Shown in pieces: positions 22,081-32,185 of a stretch of 64,000 nt of DNA. Within the stretch, counting starts at the first letter, position 1, and every line of letters begins with the position of its first letter. The DNA is taken from assembly GCF_910592395.1 (NCBI RefSeq), contig NC_088322.1, positions 498,001 through 562,000 of the forward strand. The letters run 5' to 3'. The DNA comes from Lineus longissimus (taxonomy: Eukaryota; Nemertea; Pilidiophora; Heteronemertea; Lineidae). A program made the position numbers and the translations under genes. A model generated the notes under the pieces. The model saw nothing but the letters and a program-made list of their open reading frames with translations, had not been told where the DNA came from and searched no databases.

Positions 22081-23270
22081 TTACTCTTTGAGTTCATTCC
22101 CTACTCGGTTAGTCTGTCTTCAAGTTAAGCATCGGTCTACGGCACAGTGCCTCAGACTTCCCGGTTGACGTATAAGATGATTTCTTCAATTAAAGATGTT
22201 ATTCATTTGCTCCATACTGCTGAAGGCCTTTGAAGTCGATACGATTCAGTTGTCTTCGTTAGTAGAGACGGTAAGAGAACTCCCTTCACATGTCAACATT
22301 GGAGGGGGAAAGTTACGCACTGTCGCAGAAGTCCGAGGCATATGTCAAGGAGCTGATGGTCGGAAGTTAAATGTTGGCGCGAATACCATTCGCGAGGCGG
22401 ATTTGGTTTCTCTGGAGCCAGATGGTTTATTGACTGACGAGATAATGAATGGATTCCTTTGGATTCTGATGAGGGAGTGCAATGTGAAGACATCCAGGAC
22501 TGTAAATATGCTACCTCCCTGTCTGGCTGCGAGGTGGGAAAAGGGAAACATGACCTGGCTATTGAGAAAGGTGAGTTAATTTTATCTAGTGGCATTTTAT
22601 TGTCTGCACATTCCTTGAAAATAGTCTTTAGCTTGCTTGATTGCTTTAGAGCAGCTCCAGACAGTGGTCAAATCAGCGCTATACAGATCATGTGTAGCTA
22701 GCTGCTGAGCCATTTTAGCTGAAGAGAAAGGAAATGGCTCCAGAGTGGTGGGGGTCTACTGCTCATTTCTGTATACAGCTCTAGAGGTTATGGACAATCC
22801 AAAATTGAGCTGGAAACAACAAGCATGCCAGTTTTGATTATATTATCAAAATAGATTCATGAAATATTGCATTCTGAAGGGTCAGAATAATATAGCACAT
22901 GATTGATTTTATCCCTGCTACAAGATTGTCATCATCTTTTTGCAGTTTCGCCTTGAAGAGTTCACTTGGATTTTGTTGCCGATCTGCACTAACTCTCATT
23001 GGTTATTGATGGTGGTTAATCTGTCTGAAAGTTCCATTGGATTTGTCAATTCAATTGACTGGCCAGAAGAACATGTCGCCATATATCGTCAGAGTTGGGC
23101 GTAAGTATCCTGTGAACTACATGAAGATTTGTCCATGTTTGTACTGTACGGCCTCTACTTAGGCTGGTGTCCATGCTTCAATCTGGGCGCTTAACTGTGA
23201 CATGTATGGTATGTAGTGTTATGCAAGTAATTGTGACACGCGAAGATACACAGAAAGACACTTTTTGTAC

Positions 23271-24442
23271 ACTACGAAATCCTCGTAAAATGTGTTATCC
23301 TTGTAAATGCATCGAATCCTGCAACTCCCTGCCACTGGTAGCGGTGTTCCGTCGTAAGTGGTTAACCGTATTTTCGTTTTTATGAGATCTTGTTTGTTAC
23401 AGATCCGCTTGAATAGGTCATACGGCAGCACGTTGGCCTGTGCTCCCGTATCTATCTTCAAATTCACGAAAACCTGCCGCTGACCCATCTTCAGCTTCGT
23501 TAGCCATTGTTGATCAGACTCGTCTGTTCCCTTTAACTGATTGATGCTGCCAATGAACAAAGACTCGTACGTACCGTTATCGTCCTCCTCCTCTACGCTG
23601 TGGACTTGTTTATTGGTTGACCTGCAGCAGCGGATGAAGTGATTTAGCCTTTTGCAACCCTTGCATTGTTTGCCATAGGCAGGACATTGCCGTGGTTGAT
23701 GAAAAGTCCCGCAATTCCCGCACTTGGGTCCGCTGCCTTTATACGTTGATTGGTTATGATAACCCGAGGCGGCTTTGTTGTATCCTTGTCGGCCAACTGC
23801 ATTTACTGTTTTGTCAGTCTGTTCATCACGCCACTGTCCGTTAGACAGCGAACTCATCTGTTCCTTGGTTAACTCAGCTGCCCGGCATATATCTATCGCC
23901 TTGGTGAGGGTGAGTTCCTTCTCCCTAAGCAGACGTTCCCGCGTGCGATCCATTCGTATGCCAAATACAATGCGATCCTTTATTAAGGAGTCTCTTAGAG
24001 TGTCAAATTCACAGTCCTTGGCTTTTATTTTTATATCCGTGAGGAAACAGTCAAAGGACTCGCCTTCCTGCTGTATCCTTGAATTGAATCTATGGCGTTC
24101 AAATGTTACATTCTTCTGAGGCGTGCAATATTCCTCGAATTTTTGAATAAGCGGGGCGTATTCGACATCATCAGGTAATCCAAATGAATTGAAAACTTCC
24201 AGTCCTTCATCTCCGATTGAGTGGAGAAGAAGAGCGACCTTGATAGGTTCCTCCGTTATCCGTGATGCCGTTAGAAATATCGTAAATTTCTGCTTCCATC
24301 GCCTCCAATTCGCCGAAATATTCCCCGTTAGAGCAAGAGGTGCCGGGGGCTTGAGATTCGGACGTTCTGCCATGACTATTTGTGGGCCCGTGTTTTCCTC
24401 CTCTGTCTCGTCATCGGATGACATAGTCCACTGATAGTCCAC
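23271..24442 (-). CDS. Gypsy Gag with zinc knuckles and start of aspartic protease (3'-truncated)
   Basis: About 390 codons of retroelement sequence; the frame runs 17 codons further into flanking array DNA. Residues about 30-200 are the helical capsid-like Gag (SANWRRWKQKFTIFL, the signature of mag/SURL Gag). Residues about 238-275 are a zinc-knuckle region (CGNCGTFHQPRQC, CKGCKRLNHFIRCC). Residues about 325-345 hold the protease active site IDTGAQANVLP. Intact as far as it goes. Gag would assemble particles and bind the RNA; without pol this copy is non-autonomous. Confidence 0.82.
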
Positions 24443-24492
24443 CCTAAGAACGTTATGATCGTCGAAGAGTGACCACTTCTGACACCATATTC

Positions 24493-24661
24493 TGTTTCTT
24501 GCTCAGGCATAGATGCAACACGCACAACGGTCGACAGGTATAAGCCAGTTTATTAAAGTAACTAAGATATATAAAGATACAGGTCACGTGATGATTAGTA
24601 AGCTATATAAGGTATATGGTTAGTATGGTTAGTATAACGAGTAATAGGTAATATCATAACA
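24493..24661 (-). repeat. LTR of the SURL-like element
   Basis: About 169 bp, TG...CA on the - strand, with TATATA-type words and AATAAA (near 24550), next to the primer-binding site. Short LTRs fit this group. The end is inferred from TG/CA and the adjacent primer-binding sequence. Confidence 0.55.
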
Positions 24662-25518
24662 GTTTGAAAAGGGTGCAATGCAAAGACTTTGTTGTTGTAA
24701 GTTCATTATCATTTCAGGAAACTGATGAAGGCACGAGGAGATGACCGACTCTCGAAGCTGAAAACGTATCATTCTAGTAAACAACGCGATGGTACAAGTT
24801 GTGGAGATTTCGTTCTAATGGTACGTATATGTACTAGCTAGTGAACAAAAATAACATTTTCAGAACTTGAGTTAACCCTTTAAGCCCTGAATACTTTTCG
24901 GTAAATTGCCCCCTTCCCTCGAAAAATATTGAAAAATTATTTTAAAATACTTTTCGTATATTTAGAGGTCTGTATTTTAACATGCAAGTACACATTGGAT
25001 GGCACTTAAGTTTTACATAGTTAGATCCTAAATAATTGGTTGCCATGGGACCCTCCTCCCCCTCCCGCCCCACCTCCTTGGTATCCCCATGGACCTTGGG
25101 ATCCGGGCTTGGGATCCTTGAAATGCTGTCAGGCATGCAGGGATTATGTTTCTAAATTCATTGTAACAATCCCCAACGCCGTAAAAGCAATTATATATTC
25201 ATCTATTGCGAGGTAATTTCAAATATCCCGACCCCCCGGGCCCCTGCCCTGACACCCACCATGCATAATATGTAAGAAATCCCGACGAAAAATGGTCCCA
25301 GATGCATGAAACTAGCACGAATCAATCGTCGGAGACCATGACCGCCACCCCGTAATAGTTCGTTGAACTAAACGGCCAGCGGTCGTCTGCTACACAGCTT
25401 GGAGTAAGGGCCGACCCTGACTGGCTCAGGACGTATAAGATGATTTCTTCAATTAAAGATGTTGGGATTACCGTGCATCCAACGTGCCTCTCTTTGAAAT
25501 TAGTATTGTACTGGGAAT

Positions 25519-25907
25519 AATAATAAAAACTTTTATTGCCTCCGTATAAAAATGAATTTACATTGGGTTTTTTAGCAATAAAGATGGACATGAAATACAA
25601 AATGTAATGATTTATCCTCTAACTATCTCTAACACTTTATGGAAATATCTACCTATTACCGAACAAATATTCGTGTCCCCAGCCATAAAGCAATATTTGA
25701 ACTTATCACTAACACTTAACAATTTGAAGCTATCAACGATATCGGAAATTTGTACTACAACCACTCTTCTCAAATCCACTAACTCCTTTCTATTGCAGAA
25801 GAAGAGAGTATGTTCCTCATCTCCCAACTCCCCAGAATCACAATTGGAACACAAACGCTGATCTCTGGGCACTGTTAACTTGCGACCGAGCTCAATGTCG
25901 AAACAAT
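25519..25907 (-). mobile_element. 3' end of a LINE (non-LTR retrotransposon)
   Basis: The - strand encodes VPRDQRLCSNC...GDEEHTLFFCNRKEL, the C-x2-C...H...C tail that ends many non-LTR polymerases, then a stop, a 3' UTR and a TTA-rich tail at 25519-25530. The 5' end is truncated at about 25907, where the array resumes in intron 2 just before exon 3. Classic 5'-truncated LINE insert. Confidence 0.72.
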
Positions 25908-25928
25908 GTAAGTTTATTATCATTTCAG

Positions 25929-26031
25929 GAAACTGATGAAGGCACGAGGAGATGACCGACTCTCGAAGCTGAAAACGTATCATTCTAGTAAACAACGCGA
26001 TGATACAAGTTGTGGAGTTTTCGTTCTAATG
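25929..26031 (+). pseudogene. Ulp1-like protease, exon 3 only (copy 6)
   Basis: Last copy in the array, with QRDDTSCGVFVLM: the conserved Gly before Thr-Ser-Cys is Asp here. The unit stops near 26583 inside the GC-rich block, so no PAZ fragment follows. Confidence 0.6.
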
Positions 26032-27797
26032 GTACGTATATGTACTAGCTAGTGAACAAAAATAACATTTTCAGAACTTGAGTTAACCCTTTAAGCCCTG
26101 AATACTTTTCGGTAAATTGCCCCCTTCCCTCGAAAAATATTGAAAAATTATTTTAAAATACTTTTCGTATATTTAGAGGTCTGTATTTTAACATGCAAGT
26201 ACACATTGGATGGTACTTAAGTTTTACATAGTTAGATCCTAAATAATTGGTTGCCATGGGACCCTCCTCCCCCTCCCGCCCCACCTCCTTGGTATCCCCA
26301 TGGACCTTGGGATCCGGGCTTGGGATCCTTGAAATGCTGTCAGGCATGCAGGGATTATGTTTCTAAATTCATTGTAACAATCCCCAATGCCGTAAAAGCA
26401 ATTATATATTCATCTATTGCGAGGTAATTACAACTATCCCGACCCCCCCCCGGGCCCCTGCCCTGACACCCACCATGCATAATATGTAAGAAATCCCTAC
26501 AAAAAAAAGGTCCCAGATGCATGAAACTAGCACGAATAAATCGTCGGAGACCATGAGCGCCACACCGTAATAGTTCGTTGAACGGCAATATTGGATGTCC
26601 GATTGGACCAAAATTCAGTGACATGGTTGGGGGAACTTGCATACATGCTCACACAAGCATAGAATTCCCATTTCCTGTGGAAATGTGATTTTATTAGTTC
26701 ATACCTACCCAGGTCAGACTATTGCATATGTACTCATATCGGATCTACCCGAGGAATTATTTAACTAATTACATTAGAAAAATAACCAGCCAGTTCACAA
26801 GGCTACGTCCAGGCGGCGCCCCTGTACAGCCCATCAACCGTGCAAGCCGCCATATTGCCAGTACTTTTTCCTCGGCGCCTTGTACCACAAGCTCCGAGTT
26901 TCTGCTGCTGTTTACGTCGAATTCTTCGTGACAGTATCGAGAAGGATCCTTCCCCGACGTCCGTTTGGAGCTGTCGATCTCAGGAAGCGGGTGAGACCAC
27001 TCCTTTACTCATCTTTCCCTGATTTCGCCACTTTAGAACGCTTTTTCTCCGCCGTTCGCCCAAAAATTTTTCGCTCCAGGCTCCGGTCATGTGACCAAGA
27101 ATAAATATAAATTTTCTTATCGTTCACTTCTTTTCTGTGGCCTTTCAAGATGCTGGCTCTGCCGCTCTTGTTAGCGTCTTTCTTATCATTATTGGGCTTT
27201 CCAGCCCCTTTATTGGGCCTGTTACCCTTCTGGGTATTCAGGTGCCCGGGTGCCGGTGTATCGGGGATTAGTCCCCGTCCCGGTTCGTCCCCGGCTCGCC
27301 AGTCAGCCCCGTCGGACTCTGCGACTGCGGTTTCGTCCGCTGCCGGGACACAGCCTTCAGCTTCTCCGGCCCCTCGGCCGTCGAAGAAGCAGAAACCGAC
27401 CCGGAGAGGCCCAAGAAAGTCTGGTGTGGCCTTTTCTAAGTACCCCTCCGCTGTTTCTTCTCAGCGGGGGCGAGGCCCCCGGAGCTCTGGCGCCGTTTCG
27501 GCGCCCGACTCCATTCGGAGGTGTGCCCCCCGAGTTTTCTCCTAGGTTGAGCGCCGGTGACCCCTTCATCGGGGCGCCCCCTAGTGAGATTGGCCCCTCC
27601 CCCTTTTTCACAGGGGGTCGTAGTGAGCGGGACTCTGGACGCTTTGCGTCCCAATCCCCTGGGCGTCGAGCATACCCCGCTGGAGGCAGACCTCCTGATT
27701 CAGGAACTCCTCCGGCTACCGGCCGTGGAGTCATTAGTTACATCTACCTGGCCTGGTTTCCTCCGCCCTCCCCCGTCGGGACCCCCCTGCTGCGGCA

Positions 27798-29414
27798 TTG
27801 GGTCGTCCCCCGTCCTCCTCCGGGTTGGATGTGCCTCCGGCAGTGTCTTCGGTTGTGACTGTGTCTTCAGATTACACCGTCACATCTGACCGTTCTGAGG
27901 CGACGGGGCGTAACCCATCGGGTTCTGAGGCCTGGCAGGCGGCTCACCCCAGTTTCCGTCCCCTTCTGGGGACGTCGACCGCCTCCCCGAGGGTTACCGC
28001 AGACTCGGGCGTCACCCCCCCTGTTCTGCCGCCCCCTCTTGTCTCGCACGGAGATGACCTACCCCCCAGGGGTAGGGATGCGACAATGGGGCATTACGTC
28101 CGGTCCAGAGACCCTAGGGTCCGTCCGGACGTCGGGACGGTTCGCCCCACGATTTCGCCGGTGCAACCCCGTCCCTCCCTGTCTGGTTCTGCGGGTCTGA
28201 GCTCCACCCCCTTTGTGTTGAGTAGCCCCCTGCCATCCCTGTCTGCCCCAGGTATGCCCAGACAGGATCCCTGGCCTATCGCACCGGGCCTTACGGCCCA
28301 GCAGCGTCAGGTCCTGCAGTGTTTGGCCGCCCATCTGAAGACCAAAAGTCTCTGAGATGGGGCCCCTCAGCAGCAGGCCGGGAGACCAGTGGCCTTTGAG
28401 CTGCCCCAAGTCCCCATGGAGGTCGACTATCAATACGATGAGTCCCAATCTTCCATCGGGCAGGCCTCTCAGGCTGACTGCCCCTCTGGAACAGAGGACC
28501 CCACCATTGTGGCTGGGATGCGCGATCTTCGCGCGCTCGTCCGGCAGTTTGTGCCGACCGAGCATTGTCCTCTCCCGCCGGTCAACCCCGCGCTCGACCG
28601 TGCTCCTTTCGATCTTTTCGGGGATGCCGACGAGCCGGACTTGGCTGCCGTGCCGGACCGGGCACTCGATGAGTTGCCCCCCTCCCCTGCCTTGATCAGA
28701 GCCTCTCATTGGCTCGATTCAACGCTCAGGGACACGGCGCCGTCCTGCGGGGGCCACCAGCGCTCCCTGGTCTCGACTTTGCCGTCGACTGGACCGGGAG
28801 CCTGGACGAGGGCGGGGAAGCGCTTCACGGCCACTTCCCCTCACAGTCCTTCGTATAGGCCGGTATACTACAGAGTATCGCCGTCGGGGACCGACCCGGT
28901 CTCACTCATCCCCCTGAAGGATGATGTGCAGCTCGCCGGGTTGGTCGTTCCTAAAGTCCTCACGTCTGCTCCTATGAAGGATGCTAAGAACGATGAGGCC
29001 CTGGCTAAGGAGACGCAGTCGGTGTTATCTTACGCCGACTTGACGCTCTGTGCCCTATCCAGGTCGTTGGCTGCGGACGCCACGGATGAGCAACGCATCC
29101 TGGCTATGTCCCTACAGCAGTCACTGCAACATGCCAGTGACTTAGCTGCCAAACAAGCAGCCAACGCGGTGCTGAAGCGCCGGGACCTCCTTATCGAGGG
29201 GCTGAGTGTGGTCCGCGCCCAGTTTCTGCGCGGGGCCTTGCGGACCGCCCCTTTGGGCGGTCCCTTCTTATTTCACGATTCGCTGCCCGATACCTTAGGG
29301 GCTCAGCGCGAGTCAGATAAGAGTCGTGAGGGGGACCCTCCTCCCCCAAGACAGGCCCCCCCGCCCGCGTTCCTCTTCATGGTCCGCGGGCCGGGGACGT
29401 CAGCCGGAGTTTAG
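27798..29414 (+). pseudogene. DIRS Gag-like protein with one in-frame TGA
   Basis: 538 codons in one frame, broken by TGA at 28353-28355 (AHLKTKSL*DGAPQQQ). The N-terminal half is Pro/Ser-rich and low-complexity; the C-terminal half has the helical block KDAKNDEALAKETQSVLSYA and LAADATDEQRILAMSLQQS seen in DIRS ORF1 proteins. The basic tail (RRPRGASASRGPSASQG, QQQQRKGHGGRRR) continues in a +1 frame to about 29625. Assignment rests on the adjacent DIRS RT. Confidence 0.6.
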
Positions 29415-29649
29415 ACGCCCCCGGGGTGCGTCGGCCTCTCGTGGGCCCTCGGCCTCGCAGGGCTCCTCCGGGTCTTTTCGTCCCCGAGGGCAGACAGAAG
29501 CTGCGGCTCCAGCCCGCCGCTCCGATAAGCGCCACCGCCCCTCAGGTCAGGGCGGAGGCGGCGGGCAGCCCAAGCGCCCCTTCCAGCAACAACAGCGGAA
29601 GGGTCACGGGGGCAGGCGTAGGTGACTTGTCACCTTCTCCTCGGGCGCC

Positions 29650-29900
29650 AATAGGCGACACTCCCTCGGACTCTGTCGTGGGGGCAGACTGCGCCATTTC
29701 GCAGCCTTTTGGGACGGATGGTGTCAAAAAGGCTCCCGAGTCCCGGACATGCTCCGGCACGGGGTTCACCTCGATTTTGCCCATCCTCCCCCAACGACAT
29801 CGACTCCCCACCCGGTAATGCCACCCCGTGGACCCGGCCAGGGCCGAAGCCCTTCGGCCCGAGGTCCTGACGTCAATAGTAAGTTAGTTACAGGAACCTA
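29650..29900 (+). pseudogene. DIRS reverse transcriptase, N-terminal fragment
   Basis: From 29683 the frame reads GRLRHFAAFWDGW, then LRHGVHLDFAHPPPTTS, the start of DIRS-type polymerases (GGRL..F...W.......GY.L.F..PP). It ends at a TAG near 29900 in non-element sequence, before any catalytic motif. Confidence 0.65.
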
Positions 29901-30291
29901 GTCAACTTTTCAAGATGGTCACCTGGTGGCCATCTTTGATGTCCGATTAGGCCAAAATGACATTCTTTCATTCAGTCAATGTTGCGAGCAATCAAACAAT
30001 TTTATGTTCTGTTGGAATCCACTCAAAAAAGTTCAAAGCTCCCCCCCCCACAATATGCAACAAATATAACAATGCTGCTGATTTAGAAAAGGAAGGAAAG
30101 CGTATCATGATTTGACGTACTGGACGTAACAGGACGGTATGTATATTCTACCAACAGTTCTATTCCAAAATACAGAAATAAATGCTTACAAATAGAGCTC
30201 ACGGGAGTGAGAATGTGCTACACCTTGCTGGTCTTATGGTTCTCTGTAGGTGCTGGGTTCTATGTAGGTGCTGGGTCATCATAATCTGATC

Positions 30292-30435
30292 AGGGGCCGT
30301 ACCGTTCACGAAGCCCTCTTGGCAGAACACCCTCTTAGCGTCCACGCAAACTAGTGTTCGTCAACCCTCGCACAATAGCCTACGAGGACGCTAAGAGCGT
30401 GCTCTGACTAAGAGTGCTTCATGAATACGGCCCTG
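30292..30435. mobile_element. MITE with CAGGGCCGTA ends
   Basis: About 144 bp with inverted ends aggggccgtaccgttcacga and gcttcatgaatacggccct. The interior repeats 'gacgctaagagcgt', itself near-palindromic. Superfamily uncertain; the right end took part in the tandem duplication that follows. Confidence 0.6.
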
Positions 30436-30650
30436 GACACCCAGACACTTAGATACCTAAAAAGAGTGTCCAAGTATCTAGGTATCCACACACTTATAGC
30501 TCAGTTTCTGAATAGCCTAAGAGGACGCTAAGAGCGTGCTCTGACTAAGAGTGCTTCATGAATACGGCCCTGGACACCCGGACACTTAGATACCTAAAAA
30601 GAGTGTCCAAGTATCTAGGTATCCACACACTTATAGCTCAGTTTCTGAAT
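30377..30650. repeat. 137-bp tandem duplication (two copies)
   Basis: 30377-30513 and 30514-30650 differ at only a few bases (tacgagg/taagagg, ccagac/ccggac). The unit includes the right end of the MITE and 'gtgtccaagtatctaggtat'. The near identity indicates a recent unequal event. Confidence 0.88.
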
Positions 30651-31744
30651 GATTTATTACCAACATGCTATGTGATACTGCTCTACGGTGCTGACCCCTG
30701 CATTTGGGAGCAAGAATTTCTCAACAGTAATTTTCAATTTGGCGATTCGCTTCTCCAAAGGTTATTAGGTCACCAAGGCGGGAATCGGGGAAATGGGTTC
30801 CAATTTATTGCTGAAGAAGAACTTACGATTTGAAGGCTTGTTTTTAGCCACGACTTGATTTGCATTGAGTCGACCTTGACCAACTCATTTGAATTGCACG
30901 CTGATGAACAAAACGGATTAGAAATGAAACAACTAGCTATGATGTAGGATGGTAGCAGGCGAGTAACGTAACAGTAACGTCATAACTTATCGGTTATCGA
31001 TTTTGGAAACTTCGCCGCACTGCTCATTATTGGAATAGTCCTTAGTAGGCCTAGTTCTTGCTGACTTCATCATTCACTTCACGTCACTGGAGCCGGCCTG
31101 TGTAAATGATGTACATAGGCTTTGTGTACTGTAGTGTACATACTGTACTGTACTGATTAGATGTATGTGGTAGTAGGCTATCATGGCTAGCCTACATACA
31201 TGTATGAGGGTTGCTGATACATGGCATCAAGTAGGCCTTTCAAGACTAGTCTTTATAAATTCTTGAACTTGAAGTGAAACATAGATTTGAGCATTATTTC
31301 ACACTTTATTCAACAAAATGAGCCCGCCCTTGTATTGCGGTCACAATAACCCTATTCCCGTTCAACGTTATTTCTTTACCGTTGAACGGCAATTGAATTC
31401 CCGTCAAATAGCATTTAGTTTCGTTAAGCAATAATTCCGTTAAGAGTAATTCCGTTAATATATATTTGATAATAATAAATTATGTGTGTATGGCGAATCA
31501 TAAGAGTTGCATTATTTTCTGTTCAGTTATTTCATTATCACTATGGTCAGCAATACTACCTTTACAAAGATAGACAAAGATGGTATTGATAACTAAGTTA
31601 AGACAGCATCTCCTATTATGACCATGCCAGTTTACTGTCATCGACATCAATCCTGTTGTCATCTTACAGGATGGATACACACGGCGACAATGGATCTGCG
31701 TAAGACCATAAACCGAAAGGTCGCAACTCGTTTTGGTATAAAAT

Positions 31745-32185
31745 ATCATCCTAAGATCCAGGATATCGAGACACGATCAGAAAATGAAATAGTCAATTTT
31801 GGTATAAAATCTCATCTTGTCTGTTATAAAGGACGGCCAAGGGCAAGGTCACAACCTGAATAAAATGGTCTGTTTTGGTATAAGAGATATCTTGGGACAA
31901 GGTCACAACCTTGTCAGCTAAGGTATGAAATCTCAGGACAAGGTCACAACCTGAATGAAATGGTCAGTTTAGGTATGAAATCTCGTCTCGGCTGAAGGCG
32001 GTGTCTCAGGACTTGGTCACAACCTGAATGAAATGGTCAATTTAGGTATGAAATCTCATCTCGGCTGAAGGCGGTGTCTCAGGTCTTGGTCACAACCTGA
32101 ATGAAATGGTCAGTTTAGGTATGAAATCTCATCTCGGCTGAAGAAGGTGTCTCAGGAAAGGTAACAACCTGAATGAAATGGTCAG
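31745..32185. repeat. 73-bp minisatellite, likely LINE 5' UTR monomers
   Basis: 'aggtatgaaatctc' recurs at 31971, 32044 and 32117 (period 73 bp), with shorter copies upstream from about 31745 each containing 'ggtcacaacctgaat'. It ends exactly where the LINE reading frame begins (ATG 32178), as 5' UTR monomer arrays do in several LINE families. Confidence 0.75.

Larger units (their letters stand above)
23271..24661 (-). mobile_element. SURL/mag-like Gypsy retrotransposon, 5' LTR to protease
   Basis: Inserted in minus orientation between 'ctttttgtac' and 'gtttgaaaag' of the array, with about ten target bases missing. Reading the - strand: LTR (24661-24493, TGTTATGATA...CA), a primer-binding-like TGGTGTCAGAAGTGG (24487-24473), then gag and the start of protease, ending abruptly at 23271. 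RT, RNase H, integrase and the 3' LTR are absent. Confidence 0.8.
22196..24820 (+). pseudogene. Ulp1-like protease, three exons, intron 2 carrying a retroelement (copy 4/5)
   Basis: Exon 1 22196-22570, exon 2 22946-23100 (catalytic His in NSHWLLMVV; Asn at the Asp position, FVNSIDWPEE), exon 3 24718-24820 (no stop; GTSCGDFVLM). The second intron region holds the SURL-type Gypsy fragment 23271-24661. If spliced, this copy would give an uninterrupted catalytic region, the best coding candidate among the copies, though the N-terminus and true start are not evident. Confidence 0.55.
2951..26583. repeat. Array of six degenerate ~4-kb units (Ulp1-like exons + PIWI PAZ fragment)
   Basis: The same ordered blocks recur. 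Block 1 is 'tgtagtgctatgcaagtaat', starting near 2951, 8463, 11821, 20570 and 23214. Block 2 is the third protease exon (3076, 8587, 11945, 20693, 24718, 25929). Block 3 is a GC-rich block with C-runs (about 6250, 9100, 12460, 21205, 25230, 26443). Block 4 is an antisense PIWI PAZ fragment (6855, 11125, 13042, 21785). Then come protease exon 1 (7446, 11536, 13452, 22196) and exon 2 (8196, 14630, 22946). Copies are highly similar with scattered substitutions and copy-specific deletions. At 11812 exon 1 jumps straight into the next unit, removing exon 2. The last copy stops near 26583. Insertions found in single copies date after the duplications. Confidence 0.85.
27150..29900 (+). mobile_element. 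DIRS-like retrotransposon, 5' part
   Basis: A sharply GC-rich 2.7-kb block in AT-rich surroundings. It holds a long Gag-like region ending in an RGG/Pro-rich basic tail, then the N-terminus of a DIRS reverse transcriptase. It is cut off at about 29900; no RNase H, methylase-like or tyrosine-recombinase domain and no inverted terminal repeats are seen. The block 27150-27800 has coding-like content (KKQKPTRRGPRKSG, LGVEHTPLEADLLIQ) spread over three frames, so it is frameshifted. Confidence 0.7.
29901..31744. other. No gene; MITE and tandem duplication
   Basis: Apart from the features at 30292 and 30377, I see only AT-rich non-coding DNA with tacatgta and tactgtac words. A 91-codon frame at 30558 lies across the duplicated MITE and is not credible. 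Confidence 0.5.

Noticed and set aside
27357-27734. Long - strand frames in the GC-rich DIRS block (also 28059-28709)
   Set aside because: Stop-poor because of GC content; the + strand leads into the DIRS RT motif.
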